Shown piece after piece: positions 1-11,945 of a DNA stretch of 64,000 bases. The translations under genes and the position numbers were made by a program. Source of the DNA: Cordilura impudica (taxonomy: Eukaryota; Arthropoda; Insecta; Diptera; Scathophagidae). Below the pieces are notes generated by a model. That model made no database searches. It was not told the origin of the DNA and was given only the letters and a program-made list of their open reading frames with translations. The DNA is taken from NCBI GenBank assembly GCA_963682025.1, contig OY821519.1, forward strand, positions 137,368,094 to 137,432,093, in the 5' to 3' direction. The stretch's first letter is position 1; the number at the start of each line of letters is the position of its first letter.

Positions 1-408
1 CATAAGTACGATACTATCGCTCCCCCGTGGGGAGATTTCGACGATAGTTGCTGTTATCACTGGGCACTGCCTCATAGAGAGACACGCTGAATGCTTCAGA
101 GTTTCATCAAGTGATTTCTGTAGTACCTGCATGTATGGGAAGGAGGTGGAGAGTATAGAACACATCCTTTGCTATTGCCCGGTGCTCTCCAGAACAAGAC
201 TTCGAACAGTGGGATCATCGTTTCTTCACGATCTCTCTGATCTCTCAGATGTGAAAATTTCACATCTCAGGGACTTCATCAGGAGCTCAAACTAGTTCTA
301 CTGTGCGGACTGAAGGGAACACCTATTCGTCCCGTGATATCACAACGGACCCCAGAGTCTAAGTGTGGTTATCCTTGGGTTAGCAGATATTTCCAACCTA
401 AATAAACC
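1..408 (+). mobile_element. 3' end of an RNase-H-type LINE (copy 1)
   Basis: An open frame from base 2 to a TAG at 293-295 encodes the C-terminal domain of a LINE polyprotein. It contains a Cys-His cluster (CSTCMYG, then EHILCYCP) like the last domain of I/LOA-type LINEs. The 3' untranslated part runs to about 408 and ends in CCAACCTAAATAAACC. The same coding and 3' sequences occur on the minus strand at about 61640-62030, which shows one LINE family present near both ends of the window. The window start cuts off the rest of the element. The coding part shows no break here. Confidence 0.75.
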
Positions 409-814
409 TACAAAAGTCTGCTGATATAATTGGTTTATTCCGAGCATGAGCGCGATCTCACCAGGTAGACGGACAGGTAGACACGGCTATTCTCGACTCG
501 AGTTGATATAAGGTTTAAATCGTTTATAAGGTTCGAATGCATTTTTTGATGCGTTGCAAACAGAATAACAAAATGACATATAACCTGTGCACAGTGGTAA
601 GGAGGGCACAACAACAACAATTAGAACTATCGCAAATAATGTACGAAATTTTGAATATCTACAATAACAAAAACAACAGAAAAAATAATATATTTTCAAG
701 AGCTTTTTTACTTTTTCGTTGACATCTCGGAACTTATTGTACCTATTTTATGATTTTAAATACCAACCTACTCAATGAATCAACACAGATGAACTATTGA
801 TGGCGTACTCGCGA
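409..814. other. Unassigned AT-rich stretch
   Basis: I see no gene. The stretch is AT-rich with short A-rich and CAA-rich runs around 600-690 and no recognisable protein frame. Confidence 0.5.
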
Positions 815-942
815 TTTCCAGACGGACATCGCTATATCAACTACGCTCGTTAAGAGCATCACGAGTATTTATATATATATATATATATATTATGGGGATG
901 ACAAACTTATATTTATATACCCTCTGCATACTGTACAACTTA
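815..942. repeat. mini-me-like repeat: core plus (TA)n
   Basis: CAGACGGACATCGC is followed by a short core (TATATCAACTACGCTC ... GAGCATCACGAG) and then a pure (TA)n tract at about 868-891. This order of GTCY-type unit, core and TA tract matches dipteran mini-me elements, which seed microsatellites. A sister copy lies at about 47640-47745. Confidence 0.5.
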
Positions 943-1716
943 ACAAGTAAGTAAATTATAGTCGGTCTAGACCGACTATACGATACCCTATACCATGCGT
1001 TTAGGGACCCTATCTCTCAGGCCCAACTAACTGGATACAGAAAATAAGCATAAATCAAATTTGAGTGGGATTTTTATTAATTTTTTTGGCTGCAGATATG
1101 AAAAAGTTCATATCGGATGATATATCTATATGGGGACTAGGCCGAAAAATGGACCGATCCTGACCATGTTTGTTAAAGTATCTTGTTTTTGCAAAAATAT
1201 ATACAAACAAAATTTGAGAAGAATCAGTGCAATATTTTTGTTTTTTAATAAATTTTGGTGAAGATCGGGAAGCAGCGCTATATGGGGCCTACGACTAAGA
1301 GTTGTCCGATAGGGATCATTTTTGAACTACTGATTAATGGATGTAATAAGCACATACAAACCCAATTGGACTAAGATTTATATGATAATTTGGATCTTAT
1401 GGCAATTTATGTTGATTTCATAGGGGTCATTTGTATGGGGGCTAGGTCTGAACATAGACCGATTCTCACCAATTTCAACAGCTTTCGTCCTATGACCGAT
1501 GAAAGCTTATACACCAAACTTCATCAAAATATATTCATATTTGCGACCTGCAATTTGATTACAAGCTTTACATGGACACACAGACGGACGGACGGACGGA
1601 ATCAGATAGTGATTCTGATTCGATCGGTATAATTAAAAATAAAGGGTCTAGGTAGTTACAAACAGCAGCACAAAGCACAAAGCACAAACCCAAACCACAT
1701 AGTGGTATAGGATATA
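943..1716 (-). repeat. HINE (DINE-1/Helentron-like), near complete
   Basis: On the minus strand the copy starts with the CCACTATGTGG-type palindrome near 1716 and carries a short (GTCC)n tract near 1584-1600. It ends with the AGTCGGTCTAGACCGACTAT hairpin at about 958-977 and a TTTACTTACTTGT tail. It has no coding capacity; the small frames across it are not genes. The assignment rests on terminal structure and on at least 13 related copies in the window. Confidence 0.75.
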
Positions 1717-1908
1717 AAAAAATTAGATTTTGTTACTGCAAAAACATTTTTTTTGGTGCATAAGTATAAAAGCAAATAAGAACGAATGCCTTTTTATGAA
1801 GCACAACGAATACTGAGTTGCTGCAACCATTATTTTATTATTTACATCGATACTGATTGCTTTAAATTAATTTCCTTCAATTAAAAGCATGAAAATACAT
1901 ACAATTTG

Positions 1909-2669
1909 TATACCCTATACCACTTGAAATCAGGGTATATTGAGTTTATGCTGATATTTGACCTAGACATATCTTTTATAATACCGATCGACTGAGACTC
2001 ACTTTCCGAGTCGAGTTTGCGTCGTACATCCGTCCGTTCATCTGTCGGTCTGTCCCCCTGTCCATCTGTCTGTATGTTCATGTAATCAAATTGCAGGTTT
2101 CAAATATGAATATATTTTTATAAAATATGATATATAAGCTTTAATCGCCCATAGAACAAACTCTATAGAAATTGGTGGAAATTGCCGTATATTCAGAGCT
2201 AGTCCCCATTCAAATGACCCCTATGAGATCGGGTTAAATTCGCATAAGACAAAAATTGTCATATAGATATCGCTAAAATTTCGTATATCTGTACTTTTTC
2301 ACCCATTAATTAATAACCCAAAATAGACGCTGTAAGCCACCTACCTTCAACTAAATCTGTCAAGAAACAAAAATACGGCACAGCTTTTACTCAAAATTAG
2401 CTTGTCTATGTTTTTGCAAAAATAAGTGTTTTACCAAATATGGTCAGGCATGGTCCATTTTTCGACCTAGCCCCAAATAAAAATTTAGTATCCCATATGA
2501 TCTTCTCATATCTACAGACAAACAAATTAAAAACAATGCCACTCAAATTTGGTTCATGCTTATTTTCTATATATGTACAATCAGTTCAAAATAAGGCCCT
2601 TTCTGTAAACGTGAGGTGCAAAGTATCGTATAGTCGGTCTCAACCAACTGTAATTTATTTACTTGTTTT
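1909..2669 (+). repeat. HINE, diverged full-length copy
   Basis: It starts TATACCCTATACCACTTG, has a GTC-rich tract near 2028-2074 and ends with a decayed hairpin (AGTCGGTCTCAACCAACTG) plus TTTACTTGTTTT. It is clearly older than the copies at 12.2 and 39 kb because the palindromes and tract are degraded. Confidence 0.65.
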
Positions 2670-3830
2670 CTATTACCTTTTTAATATTCAACATTATTAT
2701 CGCCGAATGGTTTATTATAGCTTTATAGTTTAATCGCTGAAATCTGTTTAAAATCACATTCAGAGAAAGCGATGCTTTGGGAACAATGAAATACTGATTC
2801 TCTTAGAATTGCTTCACATTTTTTACAGGACCGTAGTTCCCATATAAAGCGGATTCCCGATATTCGTTTAATTCTATGATGTAACCTATTCCTCTAATAC
2901 ACAAATATGAATTATAAGACACCTGTTGAGAAAAAATACAATGCACCCTTCTTTTAGATCTCCGCAACTCATGTTGTAGGATATCGTAAAGTCGATCGAG
3001 GCCGACTACGACTGTAACACCTTTACCTATTACATATATGTCACAAGCAAAATATCTTAAAAAGCTAAATAATATAAAGCATCATTACACAGCAGAGACA
3101 CAAAGAATTAAGGACACTAAAAAACACATTTGTCACAATACGAGAACGTCACTAGCCAAATACAGAGGAAACCTAGCTAACATGCAGCACTCTTCTGAAA
3201 GTCACTTTTGCCTTATAAAAAAGGTTTGAAACAGTTTCTTTAAAAAAAAAACAATCCTTTGTTTAACACAGCTACACAAACACACACACACTCAAGAACA
3301 CAAAAATAATTTATAATGAAAATTTTTTTTTAATGACAAACAAAATGTGTTTGTTGTTCTGTAGAAAAGAGACACATCACCTCTTCTACTAATTAGTTGG
3401 TGAAAAAAAATACGAGTTTACACTTTCTTGTAGGTGACGCAGATACCAGAAAAAAGAAATACTACTTACGAAGAGGAAAACCCATTCATTGCAGTTGCAT
3501 ATATTGTTATATACGAACATGTAGGGTGGCGGATATTTATGTGGGTCTTTTAGTTTGTCAATCACACATTGACTGTCTTCGTACGTAATGAATGATAACT
3601 GTTTTGATAACAGCAGTGTGCCCAAACAAATTTTTGGAAAATAATTATTTTTTATGGTCGGTAGGTAAAAATGTGGTAAATAAAACTATTTTTTTCTTAT
3701 AAATCTATAAAACATATGCTAAACTATACTAAACTATACTAAACTATATATATTATAGTATACTATATTCAATCAAAAAACGGATTTTGACTTAACCATT
3801 TGTCTTCAATATTCTCTTCGACCTGCATAG
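2670..3830. other. Unassigned AT-rich stretch with a short tandem motif
   Basis: No gene is recognised. About 3716-3775 holds three copies of an 11-bp unit (ACTAAACTATA) running into TA-rich sequence. A HINE scrap at 2973-3020 is listed separately. The last 8 bases (CTGCATAG, 3823-3830) form the left target duplication of the candidate hAT insertion. Confidence 0.5.
2973..3020 (+). repeat. HINE 3'-terminal scrap
   Basis: GGATATCGTAAAGTCGATCG followed by AGGCCGACTACGACTG resembles the HINE end (GGTATCGTATAGTCGGTCTA GACCGACTAT). Only about 50 bp remain. Confidence 0.4.
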
Positions 3831-4261
3831 CAGCGCTGCCAACTAAGCTCTTTTCTTTGATAGATTTAGTGCCTTTTGATGACCCAAAAATCGAATTATT
3901 TCCATTTAGTGCCTTTTATAAAAAAGCATTCACTTGGCGCTTTCCGTTCCCCTTTTTAGGTGCTTTTAGCATGTTTTAATTACAACAATACATATTAAAT
4001 AAAAATTTTTAAAACTTTATTCATTTTATAAAAAAAATGTTGTGCATTTTAAAAAAGAAATCTTACGAATTTAATATTTAGTAATTGGAAATATAGACAT
4101 AGATCTGTTTTATTTTAAATTCAAATGTGAGTATTTTTTTACAGTTCAATAACTTTAAATTAAAATAAAGATAATAAAAATATTTTTCATATCCATTAAA
4201 CTTACTTTAATGGAAAACTAATTTTACGCCATTAATGTCTAAATATGACTTGGGCTATGCG

Positions 4262-4530
4262 GCCGCCAGTGCTGGTGCGTACATAGCGCAATCTTGACCT
4301 ACAATTTGCACACTCCTTTCACATTATTTTGCAAATAACTCGTCATGTAAATTTTCAGGTATTCAATTGTTTTAGCGGCGTAGGCGTGTGATTTTACATA
4401 ACTCCAAAGAAAAGAAATATACGACCTTGGTGGCCAATTGACGCGAAATTATTCGTTCTTCAAAAGTTTCGTTGAGTAAATTAATTTTAGCGTGCACTGT
4501 GTTGCATGTGGCTCCGCACACTGGACAAAA
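4262..4530 (-). pseudogene. Mariner-like (IS630/Tc1-mariner) transposase fragment
   Basis: Minus-strand frames give CGATCNTVHAKINLLNETF, ERIISRQ, then in a shifted frame WPPRS followed by FLWSYVKSH. This is the order DGATCH, L-E-x-F-x-x-R-x-I-S-R, WPPRS(C/S)DLTP and FLWGYVK seen downstream of the second catalytic Asp in insect mariner-like DDE transposases. The reading frame changes at least twice and stops are present, so it is dead. It abuts a poly-A/T run at 4527 next to a HINE. Confidence 0.55.
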
Positions 4531-4540
4531 AAAAAAAAAA

Positions 4541-5218
4541 AATAAAAGAATAGTCAGTCTAGATTGACTTTACGATACCCTATACCATGGTTTAGAGACC
4601 CTATCCCTTCGGTTCAACTAATTCGATGTAGAAAATAGGCATTAATCAAATTTGAGTGGCATTATTATTATTTTTTTTGGCTGTGAACTTGATCGAAAAA
4701 TGCACCAGTCCTGATCATATTTAGTGAAGTCACTTATATTTTGAAAAAATATACGCAAACCAAATTTGGGAAAATTATGTGCAATATATTTGTTTTTTTT
4801 TTATAGCTTTAAGTGAAAATCGGCAAGCAGCTCTATACGGGGCCTATGACTCAGAACTGTCCTAGTTATAGGGATTATTTTTGGACTACTGATTAATGGA
4901 TATAATAAACACATACGAACCCAATTTGACTGAGATCTATATGATAATTGGGATCTTATGGCAATTTATGTCGATTTCATAGGCGTCATTTATATGGGGA
5001 CTAGGTCTGGACATGGGCCGAATTTCACCAATTTCGATAGCGATCATCCAGTGGCTTATATACCAAATTTCATCAAAATATATTCAAAATATAAATCGAC
5101 TCAGAAAGCGATTCTGATTCGATCGGTATAATTAAAGATGGGTCTAGGTCAAATATTTTTGGTAGTTACAAACAGCAGCAGAAAGTCTTATACCCAAACC
5201 ACATAGTGGTGTAGGGTA
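4541..5218 (-). repeat. HINE, diverged
   Basis: The hairpin end (AGTCAGTCTAGATTGACT) is at about 4552-4569 and the opposite palindrome (CCACATAGTGGTGTAGGG) is at 5200-5217. The GTCY tract is lost. The copy lies directly beside an A-run at 4527-4542. Confidence 0.65.
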
Positions 5219-5639
5219 AAAAACTTGTCTCTGATTATGATGAAACATACATATATTATTTGATACGCAGTAAAGTATGTCATATAAATATAAAATAATT
5301 ATTTTGGTTTGATTCCGCTTTACGCCACAAGAGGGCGCCAATCCAGATAATTCAAAGCAAAAATGAATTAACAGAATAATGGTTTTTAATTGCTGCACTA
5401 AACTAATTGTCAAAACTTTATTTCTGTAAAAAATGGTTTGAAGTTTTTTTTAAGTACCTTCATATACTTGGAATAAATAAAAATAATGTTTTTATTATAC
5501 GTTTGCAATAAAAACATTTTTGATTATTTCGAAAAATTCTCTTTTTTCGTTGGAAATTCAACAATTCCAAAAGTTTGATCGAGTATATAAAAAAAAAAAG
5601 TCTAAAAAACTTTATTTTTTAAACTCTTTTAACTCATAC

Positions 5640-6390
5640 TCTCTGTCTGTCTGCCATGGGTGGACCTCATTCCCCCTTATCCAATTGATCTGAAACTGGG
5701 CCCATAGTCTTGTCGTGACTACAGATTAATATTGGGGTAGTCACGCACAGTCACGCGTGGTCACCCACAGTTACGGAGTGATCTAAATGTCATTCACCCT
5801 CATCCGATCGACCTCAAACTTGGTCCATACACTTGCTGTGAAAAAGAGATTAATTTTGAATTAGTCACGCACAGTCACGCGTGGTCACGCACAGTCACGG
5901 AGTGATCTAAATGTCATTTCCCCTCATCCGATCGATCTCAAGCGTGGTCCATACACTTGGTGTGAAAAAAGATTAACTTTGACTTAGTCACACACAGTCA
6001 CGCATGGTCACGCTCAGTCACGGAGTGATCTAAATATCATTTACCCTCATCCGACCGATCTGAAACTTGGTCGATATACTTGCTGTAAAGAAAGATCAAC
6101 TTTGACTTAGTCATGCACAATCACGCATGGTCACGCACAGTCACGGAGTGATCTAAATATCATTTACCCTCAGCTAATCGATCTGAAACTTGGTCCATAC
6201 ACTTGCTTTGAAAAAAAGATCAACTTCGACATAGTCACGACCAGTCACGCATAGTCACGCACAGTCACGGAGAGATCAAAACCCCACTTCCCCTCATCCG
6301 ATGGATCTGAAACTTTGTCCATAGACTTGTTGTGGCCAAAGATTACAGTCACGGAGATATTCAGAACTCATATGCATTAGGAAAGAAAGA
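5640..6390. repeat. Tandem array 1, about 120-bp unit, in a dispersed element
   Basis: Six imperfect units of about 120 bp each combine a GATCTGAAACTTGGTCCATA-type segment with runs of a roughly 10-bp motif, AGTCACGCAC. The left flank (AACTCATACTCTCTGTCTG) and right flank (GAAAGAAAGAGTTTTAATAA) recur around a second array at 48870-49345. The array and its flanks therefore move or were copied together. No coding frame is present. Confidence 0.7.
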
Positions 6391-6443
6391 GTTTTAATAA
6401 AAACTTTGTTTTATGGGTTAGATTATTTATTTTGGTTTTGGTA

Positions 6444-6613
6444 AGTATATGCGACCTTCTCCGAGAAAAGGGACCTAGTATGTGAAAATTAAGTTTTGAG
6501 AAAAAAACGCATTTAAAGTTTCTACACCCTTTTAGGTACCAGAATCCACCGTTTTTAACACAACCAATTCTTTCGCACACTAGGTCCATTTTCTCGGAGA
6601 AGGTTACATATAC
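6444..6613. repeat. Short inverted-repeat (MITE-like) hairpin
   Basis: The arm at about 6447-6490 (TATATGCGACCTTCTCCGAG then AAAAGGGACCTAGTATG) is matched in inverse at about 6568-6613. The arms are about 42 bp with a few mismatches and enclose about 80 bp of AT-rich sequence. The whole is about 170 bp, fitting a small MITE or a foldback remnant. Confidence 0.55.
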
Positions 6614-7839
6614 TGTTATCTAATATGTAGACTTTAAAAATTACTATATTTCTGACTTTTACTAAAATCCCATTCATTTAAGAGCATTTCACATTCCCAT
6701 GAAGTTAAAAAAAATTTTTTAAGTGAACTCTTCAATTTAAATTAAATTAAAGAAGTATTTGAAATTTGACTATATAAGATTTATATAGGGATTATATTAT
6801 ATTTTGTTACAATTAGATGTCGCGTTAAGGAGATACACTTGTTTTAAAATAAAGTATGATTGTTAAAAAAAATCAACTTTGTGTCAAAACACCAGATAAA
6901 ACGAATTTTGATAAAATTTTTATTACAGAATATGGTAAGGGCCATGAAAATTCAGCGAAACTATTGACCTTCGGTTGAAAAGTACATCGATTCATTTTGG
7001 AATGTTTTATGCTACCTTGAACTTGCAAAAATATTTCCAAATGTGATAAAAGAAACCTATTTATTTACAATTGCTTAAAATAAAAAGAAAATAAATAAAA
7101 AAAAATCTAATTTAAATAAAAATATTTTCCTTTTTTGAAATATAATTAATAATTTAAATGTTTTTCCAATATCAATAGTTTTTTCCCCACAAGTTTTTTG
7201 TTAAATTTTTGTAACTAGCTTGTTTTAAGTAAGTTTTGTAAGCATAGGACAGCTTTTAAGATGCATTTTAAAAGCAATATTATAAAAAAATTTTAAATTA
7301 TGAGAAACGATATTCTAAAGGCTTTGAATATATGTCGTTCAATAAATTTATGTAGCGTTTTTACGATAAAGGACATGTGACAGGTAAACAAATCTCATCA
7401 TTGATTGTTAATACAGTAATTTTTAATTTTATGATATTTTTGACCATTTTTGTAGCTTTAACTACGACTTTTAATTCCAGGATATACGATAGGTATACAT
7501 GTCCTTGCAAACATTTTGTTAGCATTTTGCATTCAGTGTTGTTATAGCTGTAGAAAATAATGTAAAAATTTTCGTATATCTATGTTAACCCACTCTATTT
7601 TTACAACGATTTTAAGAAGAAGGACATAATAATTAATATCAATATTAAGGACATATTAGAGGTATACGTGTCTTATTTCCTTTTTAATTTTACATTTATG
7701 CTTGCTCTTCTACTTAAAAAGCAATATTCGTCTTAGTCTGACTATTTGGGACGCTAAAATTACATTTTAAAGATTCAGGATATATGGGAAGTATGAGAAT
7801 CCTTGCATCGATTTTTTTGAAATTTCGTATTTTTTTTAA
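6614..7839. other. Unassigned AT-rich stretch
   Basis: No gene, inverted repeat or tandem structure was recognised in about 1.2 kb of strongly AT-rich sequence. Confidence 0.5.
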
Positions 7840-8225
7840 TTTGCGATATCTATAATATTAATAGCCTAGGCGATTTTTTGTGACCGATGTTTTGTTCTAC
7901 CGTTTTATCCCGATTTTGACTAAACGTATATTATTTGAAAGGTATTTCATTTTGGCCGTTTTGCAGATTTACAGATTTTTAAATTTTTTTCTTTATTTTA
8001 AGTAAATTGCATTTAAAGTTGCTACTAACACATACATAAAATTATACAGATGCTATGTGTGTGTTTTATTAAAAATGTTAATGTGTTTGTTAATGAGCTT
8101 GTTATCTTCATTCACAATAATAATAAAACATAAAATTATTGGTTTGTGAATTGGCTAAGTTGAAAAATAAAGCTGCCTAGAAATTGCACTCGAATTACGA
8201 GCGCTGGAATCTGCTAGTTTACAAT
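7840..8225. repeat. Dispersed repeat, copy 1 of 2
   Basis: Segments here (AATAGCCTAGGCGATTTTTT, GTTGCTACTAACACATACAT, CTATGTGTGTGTTTTATTAA, GCTGGAATCTGCTAGT) recur in the same order at about 53050-53440. The pair shows a dispersed repeat of about 390 bp. Ends and class are unknown. Confidence 0.6.
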
Positions 8226-8235
8226 AATGTACAAA

Positions 8236-8510
8236 ATTTCATTTATATACGATAACTGCTTCTATTTGTGTCCATTCGTTATATTGGAACGAAGCACTGT
8301 GCTCCGTCCTGTCGGAACCACATGTCACCAAGTTTAATGCCACCTAATTGAGGTACGAAAAAACTTACAATCATTCCTCTTATGGTTTACCGTTGACAGT
8401 AACAATCCGTGCATTATCATTTTTGAAGACAGATAGGCAAATGTATCCGCCGGCCCATAAAACTCAGCAAACAGTAATGTAGGTGGATGTAGTGCTTATG
8501 GATTTTATTC
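8236..8510 (-). pseudogene. Mariner-like transposase fragment, catalytic region
   Basis: On the minus strand the frames read NDNARIVTVNGK, then RGMIVSFFVPQLGGIKLGDM and WFRQDGAQCF. This matches the V-T-V-N-G-x-R-Y and MWFQQDGATCH block around the second catalytic Asp of insect mariner-like transposases. Frameshifts separate the pieces. Confidence 0.55.
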
Positions 8511-8540
8511 TCTCCAAGTTCGACAATTTTGCTTATTTTT

Positions 8541-8580
8541 CATTTTTGGTTAAATGGGTACGTACATTTAACCAAAAATG
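8541..8580. repeat. Perfect 16-bp-arm palindrome
   Basis: CATTTTTGGTTAAATG (8541-8556) and its exact reverse complement (8565-8580) flank GGTACGTA. It could extrude as a cruciform or be the core of a foldback remnant. No function can be assigned. Confidence 0.6.
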
Positions 8581-9299
8581 AGTTTCATTTCTGAACAAAA
8601 TTTTGTATGGACAGTCAAAATCAATATCAATTCGGACTTCATGAATTTTTTAAAATTCATTAATACATCATAAATATAGAATAATAGTGCAAAATTAATG
8701 TTGCCCTAATTATGAAATTCTATCAAATTTTCCTACTAAAATTAATTCACTTCAAATAGAGCAAAAATCAAAATTTTTTATGAAAAGAAAACTAGGCCTG
8801 AAAATAGGGAAAAAATGTGACGTTTTTATTTGAGAATGACAATTTGTAATAAAAAATTTTAATGTCTTTAATATTTTTTTTTTTTTTGATATACTCTTAA
8901 AGAGTAACAGCAAATACTACCGATTTTGAGCGTTTCTTGTTCCATCTAATTTAGACCCTTTTAGCGCTTTTGGAGTTACTGTTTTTCGATTTTTGCTGGA
9001 AGAATGCTGGCAACGCTGCTGCATATTAAACTACTGATTTTTAATATGATTTTAGAAATTTCAGTTCTTACAACCAATTCAAACCTGATTACACCTTTAA
9101 AGCTGGAATTTAGTGTGATAGAAAATGTGTATACCACTTTTTCATGAGAACTGGTCGATTTCTTTTGTTTTGTAGTTGTTTCATAACTTCTAGTTAAATA
9201 CCAATTTATGATTATATATCGGTACGTAAATATTGAATAGCTTGGAAAAAAGACTGATTTCCATATGTATGATATTATAAATTTGCTTGGTCCCTTTCA

Positions 9300-9480
9300 A
9301 TTCACTTGGACTACAACTTCAATCAAATGGCCGCCATGGCAAAACATCCGTTTTTGATGAATTTTCAAAAACTTTTTCGTGTATGTCTGGTGATATAGTA
9401 ATGGTTGCGGCATAGATATTTGGCCGAAGGCTTGTTAGCTTTCCACATAGCCTTCCGGAGCGCGCAGTGGGCGAAACGGT
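9300..9480 (-). pseudogene. Mariner-like transposase C-terminal fragment
   Basis: A minus-strand frame reads FLKIHQKRMFCHGGHLIEVV, like the terminal (N-W-x-x-R)-x-x-x-C-x-x-x-x-GGH-x-x-x-x-I/V-x-F of mariner-like transposases. Upstream a decayed EGYVES piece fits the preceding G-Y-V-K-S block. Only the last 50 or so codons are recognisable. Confidence 0.45.
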
Positions 9481-9484
9481 TCAT

Positions 9485-10727
9485 ATAGCGGCGTTTAATT
9501 AATAGCGTTTGTTTGTGTAATATTTTTGATGTGTAACATCTATGCGCTCAGGGGGTAAAAATATATTTCACAATACAATCACAAAAACAGCGAAGGGGAA
9601 AATCGGTGTGAGGTATGTCTAAGTGTATTGGTTCAAAGATTATGATTTAAATTTATTTAGCTGATTCAACAACCAACAGAAAGCGCCATGAATGTATAGC
9701 AAACAACTGCAACCATCAAGTATAAACATCATAGCAGTTGCTTGCTATATATAGATGGCACTTACTGTTTGATTTTAATTGATGTGTAAATAGATGTTTA
9801 CACGTCTCCCCTGTGATCGGACTCACATAGTTATTGTTTTTAGTTGAAAATAGATTAACCTACAATGTTAACAAAAAATTTTTTTTATATTATATATATA
9901 TATTTTTTTGTGAAGCTTGGAACATTTTTTTCATATTTCATATTTTCCATTTCACAATGGGTATTATATCGTTGTATCTGATGTATCTTTACAATAGTTT
10001 AAAATTGTTGTCGTTCATTTGCTATGTTTAGCGAATTTTGTCAGTCAGTCCCAAGTGAATGACACTTTTTATGAAACAGAAAAAACAAATACATACAATT
10101 TTATCAGCATAAATAATTATAAAATAAAAAATGACAAATAATGTAAATAACGCAAATACATCGGCAAGTTTATTTATATAAAATTAATGTTTATATTTTT
10201 AGTATGTATTTCCTCTTTCAGTCTCAACGATAACGTTTCCCTTTTTTTTTTTGTATACTAAATTAAAATGCAAGAGGCACGTAACTAAAATTCCAGGGTA
10301 TATTTTATGACAAAAAAGCAAATACCGACACGTGTTTTCTCTTATACGAAATAACAGAAGGGACGAAGCGACCTTTGCTCGATGGATCGAAAATTACTAA
10401 AGAAAACTTTTTACATTATGAAAATATAACTGACTGTTCACAGCAAACGATTGTATTACGTATTTTAATACAACATACAAAATCTGTTGTGAATTGCCCA
10501 ACTGTATAATTCATTTTGTAAAATTAATATGTATTTCGCGAACATTTAACATTTACATTCAATTTAAATCAATAAATCCTTTACAAACATTAATAATTTT
10601 CCATATCTTAGTTGAGAAATAGAAATTATTTCTTTACTAGAGAGGTGAAGAGGTCTATGAGTTGCAAAACAAAAATGCTCAGAAAGTATTTTTTTGTTCA
10701 TCTGCTGCGCTAACAATATCATATTTT
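9485..10727. other. Unassigned AT-rich stretch
   Basis: No gene was recognised. A short (TA)n run lies at about 9887-9902 and a T-rich frame at 9834-10031 is low complexity. Confidence 0.5.
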
Positions 10728-11470
10728 GGATTTGAAAAATATTTGACCTAAACCCATCTTTTATTATACCGATTGAATCAGAATCACTAACTGATTTGCT
10801 CTAACGATGTCCGTCCGTCCGTCCGTCCGTCTGTGTGTCCATGTAAACCTTATAATCAAACTGCAGGTCGCAAATATGACTATATGTTGATGAAATTTGG
10901 TATATAAGCTTCCACCGGCCATAGGATAAACGCTATTGAAATTGGTGAGAATCGGTCCATGTTCAGACCTAGCCCCCATACAAATGACCCCTATGAAATC
11001 GACATAAATTGCCATAAGATCCAAATTGTCATATAGATCTTACTCAAATTGGGTTTGTATGCGTTTATTACATCCATTTATGAGTAGTCCAAAAATGATA
11101 CCTATGGGACAACTCTTAGTCATAGGCCCCATATAGAGCTGCTTCCCGATCTTCGATATCAATTAACAAAAATATTGCACTGATTCTTTTCATATTTTGT
11201 TTATATATATTTTCGCAAAATACAAGAGACTTTACCAAACATAGTCAGGATCGGTCAATTTTTGGACCTAGTCCCCATATAGATATAGCATCCGACATGA
11301 ACTTTTTCATATCTGCAGCCAAAAAAATTAATATAAATCCCATTCAAATTTGGTTTATGCTTATTTTCTATGTCCAGTTAGTTGGGCCTGTGAGATAGCG
11401 GCTCTAAACGCATGGTATAGGGTATCATATAGTCGGTCTAGACCGACTATAATTTTCTTACTTATTTTAG
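10728..11470 (+). repeat. HINE, 5'-truncated
   Basis: It starts inside the element (ATATTTGACCTAAACCC), has (GTCC)n at about 10807-10830 and ends with AGTCGGTCTAGACCGACTAT and TTTTCTTACTTATTTT. The next HINE starts about 50 bp downstream in the same orientation. Confidence 0.75.
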
Positions 11471-11518
11471 ATTGGTAGATATGAGAAGATAGTCGTAGAT
11501 TCTATTCTATTTCTTTCT

Positions 11519-11945
11519 TATACCCTATACCACTATGTGGTATACCACTATGTGGTCAGGGTATAATGACTTTGTGCTGCTGTTCGTAACTACCAAAAAT
11601 ATTTGTCCTAGACCCATCTTTTATTATACCGATCGACTCAGAATCACTTTCAGAATCACTTTCTGAGTCGATTTGGCGATGTCCATCCATCCGTCTGTGT
11701 GTCCATGTAATCTTTGTAATCAAACTAAAGATCGCAATTGTGAACAAATTAGATGAAACGTAGTATGCAAGTTTCTCAGCCATAGCATGAACGCTATTGA
11801 AAATCGGCGGATGTTCAGACATAGTCCCCTTACAAGTGACACCATAGAACAATTCTTAGTCATAGCCGCCATACAAAGCTGCTTACCGATCTTCACTTAA
11901 CATAAATATTACTCATATTATTCTCAAATTTGGTTTGTATATAAC
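11519..11945 (+). repeat. HINE, 3'-truncated, with duplicated 5' palindrome
   Basis: The start contains ATACCACTATGTGGT twice in a row, then GACTTTGTGCTGCTGTTCG, a reduced GTC tract and the mid-region. The copy stops near 11945 in TTTGGTTTGTATATAACAT with no hairpin end. Confidence 0.7.

Larger units (their letters stand above)
3831..9018. mobile_element. Candidate hAT-type insertion with 8-bp target duplication
   Basis: The left end reads CAGCGCTGCCAACTAAG and the right end, read inward on the minus strand, reads CAGCGTTGCCAGCATTC. The flanks are CTGCATAG (3823-3830) and CTGCATAT (9019-9026), an 8-bp duplication with one mismatch that fits the nTnnnnAn pattern of hAT target sites. Both subterminal regions repeat a GTGCTTTT/AGCGCTTTT-type motif. 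No hAT transposase is readable inside. The interior is filled with other debris (mariner-like fragments, a HINE, a tandem array), so either the element is non-autonomous and heavily invaded or the pairing of ends is fortuitous. Confidence 0.45.

Noticed and set aside
5640..6390. CRISPR array
   Set aside because: The units are contiguous satellite-type repeats without spacers, and the genome is eukaryotic.
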